64,000 nucleotides of DNA from Methylobacterium sp. J-026. GTDB taxonomy: Bacteria > Pseudomonadota > Alphaproteobacteria > Rhizobiales > Beijerinckiaceae. How positions within the stretch are numbered: the stretch's first letter is position 1; each line of letters starts with the position of its first letter. The stretch is taken from contig NZ_JAKSYC010000267.1 in assembly GCF_022829585.1 (NCBI RefSeq), positions 17,666 through 81,665 on the forward strand, in the 5' to 3' direction. Below the pieces are notes generated by a model. That model ran no database searches and was not told where the DNA came from. It saw only the letters and a program-made list of their open reading frames with translations. A program made the position numbers and the translations under genes. Positions 47,863-55,601 of the stretch are shown here, piece by piece.

Positions 47863-49101
47863 TCAAAGCAGGTGAGGCTCGGCGCGGAACCGGCAGCTCG
47901 GATCGTAGGGCAGATCCTCCGCGAAATCGGTCGCCGGCGTCTCGCCGCGCACGCGCCCGTAGACGTCCATGATCTGGCGCCCGACCGCATGCCAGGAATA
48001 GACCCGCCGGCACTCCGCCAGGCCGGCCGTGGCGAGGCGGCGGCGCAATCCTGCGTCGGTGATGATCCGGGTCAGCGCGGCGGCCAGCGCCGGCACGTCG
48101 CCCGGATCGACCAGCAGCCCGTTCTCCCCGTCGCGCAGGCAGTCGGACACGCCGACCGCGTGGCACGAGACCGTGGCGAGCCCGGCCGCCAGCGCCTCCA
48201 GGATCGTGTTGGAGAAGCCCTCCGCGTAGGTCGGCGAGACGAACACGTCGGCCCGGCGGTAGAGGTCGGGCACGTCGCCGTACTCGGCGTAGCCCGTGAA
48301 GGCGATGTCGCGCTCCGGGAAGGCCAGTTCCGCGGCGAGGGCCCGGGCCGGCTCCACATCCGGTCCGATCCCCGAGATCGTGGCCGCGAAGGGCGTGCCC
48401 TGTTCGCGCAGGATCGCCAGGGCCTGGATGAAGTCGAGCACGCCTTTCCGGCGGTCGACCCGGCCGTGATAGAACAGCCGCACCGGGCCGGCATGGGGCG
48501 CCGGCAGCCCGTCCGGCGTCCCTTGCGCGAACCGGCCCGTGTCGACCGCGCCGGGCACGATGGTGAAGCGGTCGGGGTCCGAGCCGAGCCGCCCGCAGAC
48601 CTCGTCCACGAAGGAGGCGCCCCCGATCAGCAGGGCGTTGGCGTGGGCCAGGACCTCGCACATGGCGACCCGGTGGGTCTCGCAGCAGGAGCCGACCCAG
48701 TGGCCGTCGCCGCCCTGGATCGACACGACGCTCGGCACCCCGAGCCTGCGGGCGGCGAGCAGCACCGCCCAGCCGGTGGGATAACCGTACTGCGCGTGCA
48801 GCACGTCGAAGGGCTTTTTGGCGTGCTCTCGGACGATGGCGTCCACCATGGTGGCGATGTCGCGCTCGAAATCGCCGGAGGTCTGCTCGCCGAGCTGCTC
48901 CAGCCCGATCACCCGCACCCCCGGCACCGGCGGCGGCGGACCGCCCCCGTAGACCCGGGTGCCGAAGGCGTCGCCCCGGTACTGCGAGATCATCGTCACG
49001 TCGTGGCCGGCCTCGACCAGCTCGCGCAGCAGGTTCTGCGCGTAGACGCTCATGCCGGATATCGCCGGGAAGTAGCGGCGGCTGAGGAAGAGGATTCTCA
49101 T
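47863..49101 (-). CDS. GT4 family glycosyltransferase
   Basis: A 412-residue GT-B fold retaining enzyme. N-terminal MRILFLSRRYFPAISGMSVY with the glycine loop, VLHAQYGYPTGWAV, then the nucleotide-sugar half with VRLFYHGRVDRRKGVLDFI and the E-x7-E motif in AEGFSNTILEALAAG. GT4 includes MshA (GlcNAc to inositol 3-phosphate) as well as many polysaccharide enzymes; the presence of ino1 and PIG-L in this run makes an MshA-like step attractive but unproved. It is flanked by palindromic repeats on both sides. Confidence 0.93.
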   Translation of the reverse strand: MRILFLSRRYFPAISGMSVYAQNLLRELVEAGHDVTMISQYRGDAFGTRVYGGGPPPPVPGVRVIGLEQLGEQTSGDFERDIATMVDAIVREHAKKPFDVLHAQYGYPTGWAVLLAARRLGVPSVVSIQGGDGHWVGSCCETHRVAMCEVLAHANALLIGGASFVDEVCGRLGSDPDRFTIVPGAVDTGRFAQGTPDGLPAPHAGPVRLFYHGRVDRRKGVLDFIQALAILREQGTPFAATISGIGPDVEPARALAAELAFPERDIAFTGYAEYGDVPDLYRRADVFVSPTYAEGFSNTILEALAAGLATVSCHAVGVSDCLRDGENGLLVDPGDVPALAAALTRIITDAGLRRRLATAGLAECRRVYSWHAVGRQIMDVYGRVRGETPATDFAEDLPYDPSCRFRAEPHLL

Positions 49102-49189
49102 CGGTACACCGGGAGGCCAGATGCCTCTCCCCCGTGTGGGCTATCGGATTCACCCATCCGGTTTGGCAGGATACGCTGGAGACACCTCG

Positions 49190-49371
49190 GCCCTCCCTCC
49201 CCCCCCTGCGGGGGAGGGTGGCCCCCGCAGGGGGTCGGGTGAGGGGAGCGAGGATGCAAACCGAGGCGCACGCCCGCACATCTGCTCTGCCCGCTCCTGG
49301 ACCCGGGTTCCCCTCTCCCGACCCCTGCTGACGCAGGGGCCACCCTCCCCCGCGGGGGGGGGAGGGAGGGC
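49190..49371. repeat. palindromic repeat, family C copy 1
   Basis: A GCCCTCCCTCC end at 49190 and GGAGGGAGGGC ending at 49371 bound a 182-bp unit. The inner arms CTGCGGGGGAGGGTGGCCCC and GGGGCCACCCTCCCCCGCGG are near-perfect complements, and TTCCCCTCTCCCGACCC marks the right arm. It separates the TIM-barrel and GT4 genes. The central part differs from the copies at 53276 and 58662. Confidence 0.85.
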
Positions 49372-49414
49372 GCCTGCGTCCGGCCATTGCCCTCATCTGG
49401 CAACGATGCCACCG

Positions 49415-50287
49415 TCACTGCCATTGCCGCCGGGTCTCCTGAGCGCCCGTCAGCACGGGGCCCGCGCGCCGGCAACCGCGGAGATAGTCCAGCGCCTGCG
49501 GGATCATCACGTCCGCCCGGTGGCTCTCCCGGGAGAGCTCGACGCAGATCAGCTTGCCGAAGCCGACCGCCTCCAGCGCCTCCAGCACCCCCGGAACGTC
49601 CATGTCGCCCTCGCCGAAGGGCAGGTGGATGTGGCTGCCGCGCTTCATGTCCTCGATCGCCACGGTGCCGATCCGGTCGGCGAACTCGCGCACGGCCGCG
49701 GCCGGCTCGCGTTCGCCGGTCACGAGGCAATGGCCGGTATCGAGGGCGAGCTTCAGCCCCGGCACGTCGAGGGCGGCGAAATCGTCGAGCGTCTCGATCA
49801 GCATGCCGGGCTCGGGCTCCAGGCAGGGCACGATGCCGGCCTCGGTGGCGAAGGCGGCCACCGTATGCAGCCCCTCCGCCAGCCAGTGCCGGGCCTCGCC
49901 GTGGTCCACCCCGGGCTTGGGCACGCCCGCCCAGAAGGAGACCGCCTCCGCGGAGAGCATGGCGCCGATCTCGACCGCCCGCTTGAGGAAGCCGACCCGG
50001 CGGCTGCGGCCCGCGGCGTCGGCGGTGACCAGCGTCGGCTCGTGCTTGGCGCCCGGGTCGAGGAGGAAGCGGGCGCCGGTCTCGATGACGCAGGCCAGTT
50101 CCAGCTTCTCCAGCAGGCTCGCGACCCGGCCTGCCTCCGCGGCCCAGGCCTCGGCGAACGGGTCGAGGTGGTGGATGTCCAGCGTCAGGGCCACGCCGTC
50201 GTAGCCCGCGGCCTTGATCAGGTGGAGCGCGTCGTCGAGGCGGTGGTTGGCCGCGCCGTTGGTGTTGTAGGCGAACCGGAGCGTCAT
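49415..50287 (-). CDS. TIM-barrel sugar isomerase/epimerase-like protein
   Basis: A 290-residue xylose-isomerase-like (AP endonuclease 2 fold) protein. Likely metal ligands: Glu in VPCLEPEPGMLIETLDDF, Asp/His in LALDTGHCLV, Glu in IEDMKRGSHIHLPFGEGDMD, and Glu in KLICVELSRESHRA. Related enzymes isomerise or dehydrate sugars and inosose (IolE, IolI) or act in natural-product pathways. The ATG at 50287 overlaps the YcaO stop (ATGA), a tight coupling that suggests the two proteins act together. About 20 terminal residues (TGAQETRRQWQ) are atypical. Confidence 0.9.
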   Translation of the reverse strand: MTLRFAYNTNGAANHRLDDALHLIKAAGYDGVALTLDIHHLDPFAEAWAAEAGRVASLLEKLELACVIETGARFLLDPGAKHEPTLVTADAAGRSRRVGFLKRAVEIGAMLSAEAVSFWAGVPKPGVDHGEARHWLAEGLHTVAAFATEAGIVPCLEPEPGMLIETLDDFAALDVPGLKLALDTGHCLVTGEREPAAAVREFADRIGTVAIEDMKRGSHIHLPFGEGDMDVPGVLEALEAVGFGKLICVELSRESHRADVMIPQALDYLRGCRRAGPVLTGAQETRRQWQ

Positions 50288-51885
50288 GCCGCCCTCCCCT
50301 TCCGCTGGGCGAGGCGGAACGGCGCGTGGTGCGATTCCGGCTCGCGGTAGAGCGGATAGTGGCGCCCGACGATCCGCTCGGCCAGGGCCACGTCGAACAG
50401 CGGCTGGCCGCCGAACCGCTCCAGAGCCTCCGGGGTGAGGCGCACCGGGCGCAGGGTCTCGCTCTCCGTGCCGAAGCGGATCAGCGGGTGGTCGCGGTCG
50501 AGGAGCTTCCGCGTGTTGCGCTCGCCGATCCGGTAGTAGCTCATGGTCTCGACCTCGAGCCCCAGCACGATCGCCTTCACGACCCCGACCCCGCCGCCCG
50601 GGGGCGTGCAATCGACGTAGAGCACGTCGAAGCCGGCTTCGAGCAGGCGGTCGCAGGCGATCTTTCCGCGGGCATGGCCGTCGGGCGCCGGGGTGGAGGG
50701 CAATTCCGAAAAACGCTTGGTGCTCCGCTCGGAATAGACCGTGTCGGCGAGAACCCCGCGGAGGTCGGCGGCCGGCATCTCGATCCATTCGAGCATCGCC
50801 TGAAGGGCGCGGCTCTCTTCGAGGTCGAGGCTCGGCAGCGCCTTCTCGATGAAGGCGTCGATGTAGCCCGGCGGGGTCACGGTGGCGGCCATATCGAGGG
50901 GGCCGTGCCCGAAGGTCTTGCGGACCCGGGCGGCCTGGAACTCCAGCAGCGCCTTGCGCAGGGCCCGGTCCCGATCCGGATCGCAGGCCTCGCCGCAGGC
51001 CGAGAGGGCGATCGGGGCCGGGGTGCGGGCCGGATCCGCGTCGTAGCCGACGACGTAGAGGTTGGTCAGGCCGAACTGGTCGGTGGCAAATTTCGGCAGC
51101 GCCCGGATCCCGAGGTCCTTCAGCCGGGCCAGCATGGCGGCGTTCTCCGGGCCGATGCCGTCGAGGTCGAGCATCACCCCCTGATCGAGGGCCCGGAACA
51201 GGAGGCCGTTGCCGTCCCGCTGGAGCAGTTCCAAGACACCGTGGCCCAGGGCGAAGGGCACGTCGGGCCCGGCGCCGAGGCCATTGGTGATCAGGTTGGT
51301 GAAGGGTTTGTAGCCCTCCGACAGCTCGAAATAGTCGGTGGCCGCGATATCGAGCGGCATCAGCACGATCGCGCCGGTGGCGTGCCGCACCGTCGGCGTC
51401 CATTCCAGCACCGTGTCGCGGCCGACCGGGGAGCCGGCGGGCAGGCAGAGGGTGAGCGGGTCGGCGACGGATTTGGCGCCGTAGACGCGCGCCAGATCGT
51501 TGTAGCTCGCCCGCTCCTTGGCCCGCGGCAGCACGGCGAGCGAGGGCATCAGATTCTCGGCGATCTCGGCGACCGCGCCGATCAGCGCCTCGTCGTCGGT
51601 GGCGCCGTAGCCGATGCCCGACGGCATGGCGCCGACGAAGAACGGGTCGTCGAGGAACAGGGCCACGAACCAGACCGGCACGCCGGTGCGGTCGAGGGGC
51701 GCCAGCGGGAAACCGACGATGCGCCCCTCGGGCAGGACATCGAGATAGGCCCTGACCGGGTCCGGCAGGGTCTCGGGCAGGCCCTCGATCGGCCGCCTGG
51801 CGCCGAAGCGGTAGGGGCGCGGCGCCTTGATCCGCTCGTGGCGGGCGCGGTCGTCCTGGTCGTGGTTGGCGTCTGCGTTGCTCAC
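50284..51885 (-). CDS. YcaO-domain protein
   Basis: A 533-residue protein with a complete YcaO core: GYGATDDEALIGAVAEIAEN, then TNGLGAGPDVPFALGHGVLE with LLQRDGNG (acidic ATP/Mg-binding helices), ALRKALLEFQAARVRKT, and GVGVVKAIVLGLEVETMS. YcaO enzymes use ATP to activate an amide oxygen, forming azolines, thioamides or amidines, usually on peptides. No precursor peptide, E1-like/ThiF, TfuA or dehydrogenase partner is visible, so a non-peptide or amino-acid-type substrate is possible. Start: GTG 51885 with GGGAA upstream is preferred; ATG 51921 would add 12 residues. Translationally coupled to the TIM-barrel gene. Confidence 0.92.
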   Translation of the reverse strand: MSNADANHDQDDRARHERIKAPRPYRFGARRPIEGLPETLPDPVRAYLDVLPEGRIVGFPLAPLDRTGVPVWFVALFLDDPFFVGAMPSGIGYGATDDEALIGAVAEIAENLMPSLAVLPRAKERASYNDLARVYGAKSVADPLTLCLPAGSPVGRDTVLEWTPTVRHATGAIVLMPLDIAATDYFELSEGYKPFTNLITNGLGAGPDVPFALGHGVLELLQRDGNGLLFRALDQGVMLDLDGIGPENAAMLARLKDLGIRALPKFATDQFGLTNLYVVGYDADPARTPAPIALSACGEACDPDRDRALRKALLEFQAARVRKTFGHGPLDMAATVTPPGYIDAFIEKALPSLDLEESRALQAMLEWIEMPAADLRGVLADTVYSERSTKRFSELPSTPAPDGHARGKIACDRLLEAGFDVLYVDCTPPGGGVGVVKAIVLGLEVETMSYYRIGERNTRKLLDRDHPLIRFGTESETLRPVRLTPEALERFGGQPLFDVALAERIVGRHYPLYREPESHHAPFRLAQRKGRAA

Positions 51886-51940
51886 GTCGTGTTCCCGTCT
51901 GCCTCGAACCGCCTCCTGCATCGCCTCATCCGATCCGCCC

Positions 51941-52054
51941 CCTCATCCTGAGGTGCCCGAGCGCAGCGGAGGCCTCGAAGGAGGGCTCCCGGGATCGCGC
52001 GGCCGACTGAAGCCCGCCTTCGAGGCCCGCTTCGCGGTCGCCTCAGGATGAGGG
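51941..52054. repeat. palindromic repeat, family B copy 2
   Basis: CCCTCATCCTGAGG at 51941-51954 and its perfect complement CCTCAGGATGAGGG at 52041-52054 bound a 114-bp hairpin unit. The interior shares GCCTCGAAGGAGGGCTCC and CCTTCGAGGCCCGC with copy 1 at 47729. It lies between the oxidoreductase stop and the YcaO start. Confidence 0.85.
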
Positions 52055-52102
52055 ATTGCGTGAAAGATGCCGGGGTTGGTTCCTGATCGCGTATCCTGTC
52101 CG

Positions 52103-53098
52103 CTACCCGTGCCCGTAGGCGCGGGCGACGAGCCGCATGGTTTGAAGATCGCGCGCCGCCGACCAGGCCGCCCGCTCCTCGGGCCGGCGCAGGGCCGAGC
52201 CGAAGGCGCGGACCTGTTCGGTGAAGGGCGAGCTCTCGGCGTCGAAGGCGAGCGGCTCCGCGCGGCCGCTGGCGCCGTCGATGAAGGTCAGCGAGCCGCC
52301 GGCGGTCTGGCCCATCGTGTTCTCGGCCACGAGCAGGCCCCTGGTGCCGACCACCTCCAGGCGGCGGCGGGGCAGCGCGTCGGGGCAATTGTAGGCGACG
52401 TGCAGGCTCGCCAGCGCACCGCCCGCGGTTCTCCCGATCAGCAGGGCGCCGTCATCGACGGCGTAATCCTGGGCGCGGGTCTGGGTGAGGGCCGCGATGG
52501 CGGTGATCGGCTCATCGAGCAGGAAATCGACAAGGTCGAGTCCGTGCGGGGCGAGGTCCATCAGCGCGCCGCCGCCGGCCTGCGCGGCATCGATCCGCCA
52601 GTTCGGCTGGCCGGCCTCGGACCAGTCGCGCCCGAGCCAGCAGGCATAGACGATCCGAACGGCCGTCACGGTCCCGAGCCGCCCGGCCTCGACCTGGGCG
52701 CGGATCGCCCGGTGGGCCGGATGATGCCGCTGGTCGAAGGCCGTCCCGTAGAAGATTGTTTTGGACTCGACCGCGTGCGCGATGGCCTGCGCGTCCCCGA
52801 GGGTCGCAGCCATGGGCTTCTCACACAGGATCGCCTTGCCGGCGGCGGCCAGTGCCTCGACGGCGACGCGGTGGAGGTGGTTCGGCGTCGCCACGTAGAC
52901 CGCCTCGACCTCGGGCTCGGCGAGGAGGCCGGCAAGATCGGCATGGCCCCGGGCCCCCACGCCTTCCGCCGCGGCTCGGCTCGCCGGGTCCGGATCGCAG
53001 ACCGCGACCAGCCGGTGCCCGGCGGCCCGGATGCCCGGCTCCATGTAGTCGCGGGCGACCCACCCGTAGCCGACGATGCCCCAGCCGACCGAATCCAT
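52103..53098 (-). CDS. Gfo/Idh/MocA family oxidoreductase
   Basis: A 331-residue NAD(P)-dependent dehydrogenase. Rossmann motif GWGIVGYGWVARDYMEPGI, the catalytic Lys in ILCEKPMAATLGDA, and the C-terminal substrate motif GGGALMDLAPHGLDLVDFLL (Asp and His). Family members oxidise sugars and myo-inositol; with an inositol phosphate synthase two genes upstream, an inositol or amino-inositol substrate is plausible (inference). The ATG at 53098 overlaps the methyltransferase stop (TGATG), so they are coupled; GTG 53104 is an alternative start. Confidence 0.93.
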   Translation of the reverse strand: MDSVGWGIVGYGWVARDYMEPGIRAAGHRLVAVCDPDPASRAAAEGVGARGHADLAGLLAEPEVEAVYVATPNHLHRVAVEALAAAGKAILCEKPMAATLGDAQAIAHAVESKTIFYGTAFDQRHHPAHRAIRAQVEAGRLGTVTAVRIVYACWLGRDWSEAGQPNWRIDAAQAGGGALMDLAPHGLDLVDFLLDEPITAIAALTQTRAQDYAVDDGALLIGRTAGGALASLHVAYNCPDALPRRRLEVVGTRGLLVAENTMGQTAGGSLTFIDGASGRAEPLAFDAESSPFTEQVRAFGSALRRPEERAAWSAARDLQTMRLVARAYGHG

Positions 53099-54480
53099 CA
53101 CCACCGCTCCGGCAGGTCGACGAACTCGCGGACCCGGACGCGCTGCGCTTGCGGCCTGTCGAGGCTGCCGTCGAAGGTCAGGTGCTCGGGGCCGGGGGAA
53201 CGCATCGGATAGGTGGCGCGGGGGGCGTATTCCGCCTCGTAGCGCTCCGAGGGCCAGCGGATGACGTAGTGGGCTACCGGCTCCGCATCACTCCCTTTCC
53301 CCTCCGCGGGAAAAGGTGGCCCCCGAAGGGGGTCGGGAGAGGGGAGCCCGGCGTCCGGAAGGAACGCGGCCGTCACGAAGGTCGGTGCTTCTTCCTGAAC
53401 CGTCGCTCCCCTCTCCCGACCCTCGCTGACGCGAGGGCCATCCTCCCCCGCAGAGGGGGGAGGGAGGGAACCCGCCGCGACCGGCTCGTACAACGGGTTG
53501 AGCCGCAGCACCGTCCCGGGCTTCGGTAGGGTGAGACCATCCACCAGCGCGCGCGGCGCCGGGCGCATGCCGGGACCGCACACCACCGAGAAGGCCTCGC
53601 AGGTCCCCAGGGCGGCTGGCTCCTGCGGGGACGGTGCCCGCGCCGCGACCAGCGCCCGGGTCAGCTCCGCGTCGTCATAGACCAGGGCGTCGGGGAAGAG
53701 TTCGGCGATCTCCTCGGCGGTCACCGCCCGCCCGGCCGAGAAGCCGGGGCAGTCGCGGTTGTGGATGTGGCTCAGGGCCAGCCAGCCGTCGTCGCCGGCA
53801 TTCTGGCGCAGGCAGTCGAGCAGAGTCGCCTTGTCGTCGAGGAAGTAGAAGGCATCGTTGCAGGCGACGAGATCCACCGGCGCCCCGGGGATCGGCCAGT
53901 GCGGCGAGCCGGCATCGAAGCAGACGAGCTGGGCCTTCTCGCCCACCACCCAGTGGCGGGCGACCCAGAGCTTGGCGAAGACCACGTCGGCCCCCGCGAC
54001 CTTGCAGCCGCGGCTCTGCAGCGCCCGGAGGTAATGGCCGATGCCGCAGGCGAACTCGAACACGCAGATCGGATCGTTCCAATGCGCCTCCAGCAGCGAC
54101 AGGCCGGCCAGGAAGGTCGGGTCGCTCCAGCGGTGCAGGAAATAGTCGCCGACGCGGCCCCATCCGAGGAGATGCACGGCGTCCCGCAGGCTCGCCGTGC
54201 GCCGCTCCCTGATCAGCCGGACGATCCCGGCGGGGTCGGCCGGGGGCCCGGTCCACCAATCGTCCTGGTCCGCGAGCAGGGCGGCCAGCGCCTCGTCGGC
54301 CTCACCGGCATCGAGATGGGCCAGCACCCGCTCGACCAGGGCCTCGCGGCCGACGCGCAGGTACGGGATGGCGTCGATCACGGGCCAGCGCGCGCCGGTC
54401 TCCGCATCGCGCAGGGCGTGCGGGCCGTCGGCCTTCAGCGCGTTGCCGGTATCCGGCGATCTGAGTTCGAAGGGGATCAT
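53098..54480 (-). CDS. SAM-dependent methyltransferase carrying an in-frame palindromic insertion
   Basis: A 460-residue protein. Residues 1-45 resemble the Trm112-like head of some methyltransferases without its cysteines (MIPFELRSPDTGNALKADG). The SAM fold begins at about residue 135: CVFEFACGIGHYLRALQSRG, GADVVFAKLW, LVCFDAGSPHWPIPG, DLVACNDAFYFLDD. The segment at about residues 332-400 (SLPPPSAGEDGPRVSEGRER to DPLRGPPFPAEGKG) is the translation of a family C repeat. Without 204 bp the text joins LNPLYEPVA to HYVIRWPSERYEAEY. The fold should tolerate the insert because it lies after the catalytic domain. Substrate unknown. Confidence 0.85.
   Translation of the reverse strand: MIPFELRSPDTGNALKADGPHALRDAETGARWPVIDAIPYLRVGREALVERVLAHLDAGEADEALAALLADQDDWWTGPPADPAGIVRLIRERRTASLRDAVHLLGWGRVGDYFLHRWSDPTFLAGLSLLEAHWNDPICVFEFACGIGHYLRALQSRGCKVAGADVVFAKLWVARHWVVGEKAQLVCFDAGSPHWPIPGAPVDLVACNDAFYFLDDKATLLDCLRQNAGDDGWLALSHIHNRDCPGFSAGRAVTAEEIAELFPDALVYDDAELTRALVAARAPSPQEPAALGTCEAFSVVCGPGMRPAPRALVDGLTLPKPGTVLRLNPLYEPVAAGSLPPPSAGEDGPRVSEGRERGATVQEEAPTFVTAAFLPDAGLPSPDPLRGPPFPAEGKGSDAEPVAHYVIRWPSERYEAEYAPRATYPMRSPGPEHLTFDGSLDRPQAQRVRVREFVDLPERW
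53276..53487. repeat. palindromic repeat, family C copy 2, inside the methyltransferase gene
   Basis: CTCCCTTTCCCCTCCGCGGG near 53291 and CCTCCCCCGCAGAGGGGGGAG near 53443 are the arms, with GGTGGCCCCCGAAGGGGGTC and CTCTCCCGACCCTCGCTGAC inside. ACCGGCTC stands at both edges (53276-53283 and 53480-53487), like a target duplication. The two edges are 204 bp apart, exactly 68 codons, and no stop arises in the host frame. Confidence 0.85.
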
Positions 54481-54524
54481 GGCTCTCGGGACCGCCCCGG
54501 CAGATGGGCGGCGGGGTCCTGCGA

Positions 54525-55454
54525 TCAAGGGATGCGCATGTCGCGCAGGACACGATCGTGGAAACCCTTCACAGGCCCGGCATGGACCAGTTCCCACTCG
54601 TCGAGCACCAACGCCATCGTGGTCGAAGCCCCGCGCAGGTGCTGGGCGATCTGGAGCACGCGGTCGACGCAATCGGCCGCATGGAAAGCGCGGCCCTCCG
54701 CGGTGGCGTCGTCCGGGAGCACGGCGCGGGCGCGCTCGACCTGACCCCGCAGGGGCTCGGCGAGTTCGGCGAGCGCCCAGGCGGTCGTGGTCGCCATGAT
54801 CGGCCCGAGATGGTCGCCGAGCAGCATCTCGCCGGTGAAGCCGGCATCCGGCATCGCGGCGTTGTGGAAATGGTGCGCCATCGCGGCCAGGAACACGGTC
54901 GTCGGATCCGCCCGGTAGAACGGGCTGAGGCAGACGCCGTAGGCCGCCACGATCAGGCAATGCTCGGCGTGGTTCTCCGGCGGCTCCAGCAGGATCCGGG
55001 CGCGGCCGGGACAGGTCACGCCCGCCCGCGGCTGCCGCGCCAGGGCGCCGACGAAACCGGGCAGCGAACCGGGCCGGCCCGCCGGGCGCGGCGCCAGCCT
55101 GGCGCGCAGCCGGGTCCGGAGATCCGGATCGAGATCCCCGGTCACCGCGTCGAAACCCGCGACCAGTACGGCAGAGGCCGCGTCCTCGGACAAGCCGGCC
55201 GCGGTCAGGAAGGCCGCGTCGAGGTCGCAGAGGCGGGTCGCCGCGAGGGCGACGGCGGTGATGTCCAGGGCGACATCCTCGGGCGGGGTGCCGCCGGTGA
55301 GGAGGCCCCAGCCCTGCGCGAACAACCGCTCGGCGATCGATCCGTCGCGGCCCGCCGAGCGGACGCGCTTGAGGTCGTTCATCTCGACCAGAAGGTCACG
55401 CAACGCCTCCGGCGCTGCGGCGCCGGTAGCGGATCCTTGGTTCTCGCTGGGCAT
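54525..55454 (-). CDS. HD-like helical protein of unknown function
   Basis: A 309-residue, mostly helical protein. The C-terminal half has a His/Asp pattern of an HD-type metal site: ENHAEHCLIVAAYGV (His162, His165), FLAAMAHHFHNAAMPDAGF (His194, His195, His197) and FHAADCVDRVLQIAQHL (Asp261, Asp264). HD proteins are usually phosphohydrolases or, in some subfamilies, oxygenases acting on inositol (MIOX) or phosphonates; that link to inositol is suggestive only. No signal peptide. It starts 147 bp downstream of ino1, after a hairpin, and 44 bp before the methyltransferase gene. Confidence 0.7.
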   Translation of the reverse strand: MPSENQGSATGAAAPEALRDLLVEMNDLKRVRSAGRDGSIAERLFAQGWGLLTGGTPPEDVALDITAVALAATRLCDLDAAFLTAAGLSEDAASAVLVAGFDAVTGDLDPDLRTRLRARLAPRPAGRPGSLPGFVGALARQPRAGVTCPGRARILLEPPENHAEHCLIVAAYGVCLSPFYRADPTTVFLAAMAHHFHNAAMPDAGFTGEMLLGDHLGPIMATTTAWALAELAEPLRGQVERARAVLPDDATAEGRAFHAADCVDRVLQIAQHLRGASTTMALVLDEWELVHAGPVKGFHDRVLRDMRIP

Positions 55455-55551
55455 CGGCTCTTTCAGACAGCGGTCGGCGGTTCGAGCGGACGTTCACCGA
55501 ATTCTGCGCAGGCCCCTCCGGACCATCACTTTTCGAAGGCGGAAGCGCGGG

Positions 55552-55575
55552 TCCCCTCCCCTTGCGGGGAGGGGA
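55552..55575. terminator. strong hairpin between ino1 and the HD-like gene
   Basis: TCCCCTCCCC (55552-55561) and GGGGAGGGGA (55566-55575) form a perfect 10-bp stem with a TTGC loop, 27 bp past the ino1 stop. No T-run follows on the minus strand, so it may act as an attenuator, RNA-stability element or fragment of the family C repeat rather than a full terminator. Confidence 0.5.
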
Positions 55576-55601
55576 GTGCGCGGTGGCGCATCAGCGCCCG
55601 G

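Noticed and set aside
49098..49730. minus-strand frame of 210 codons
   Set aside because: Its Pro/Arg/Gly-rich middle is the translation of the family C repeat and it overlaps the TIM-barrel gene; such frames are often mis-called as proteins.
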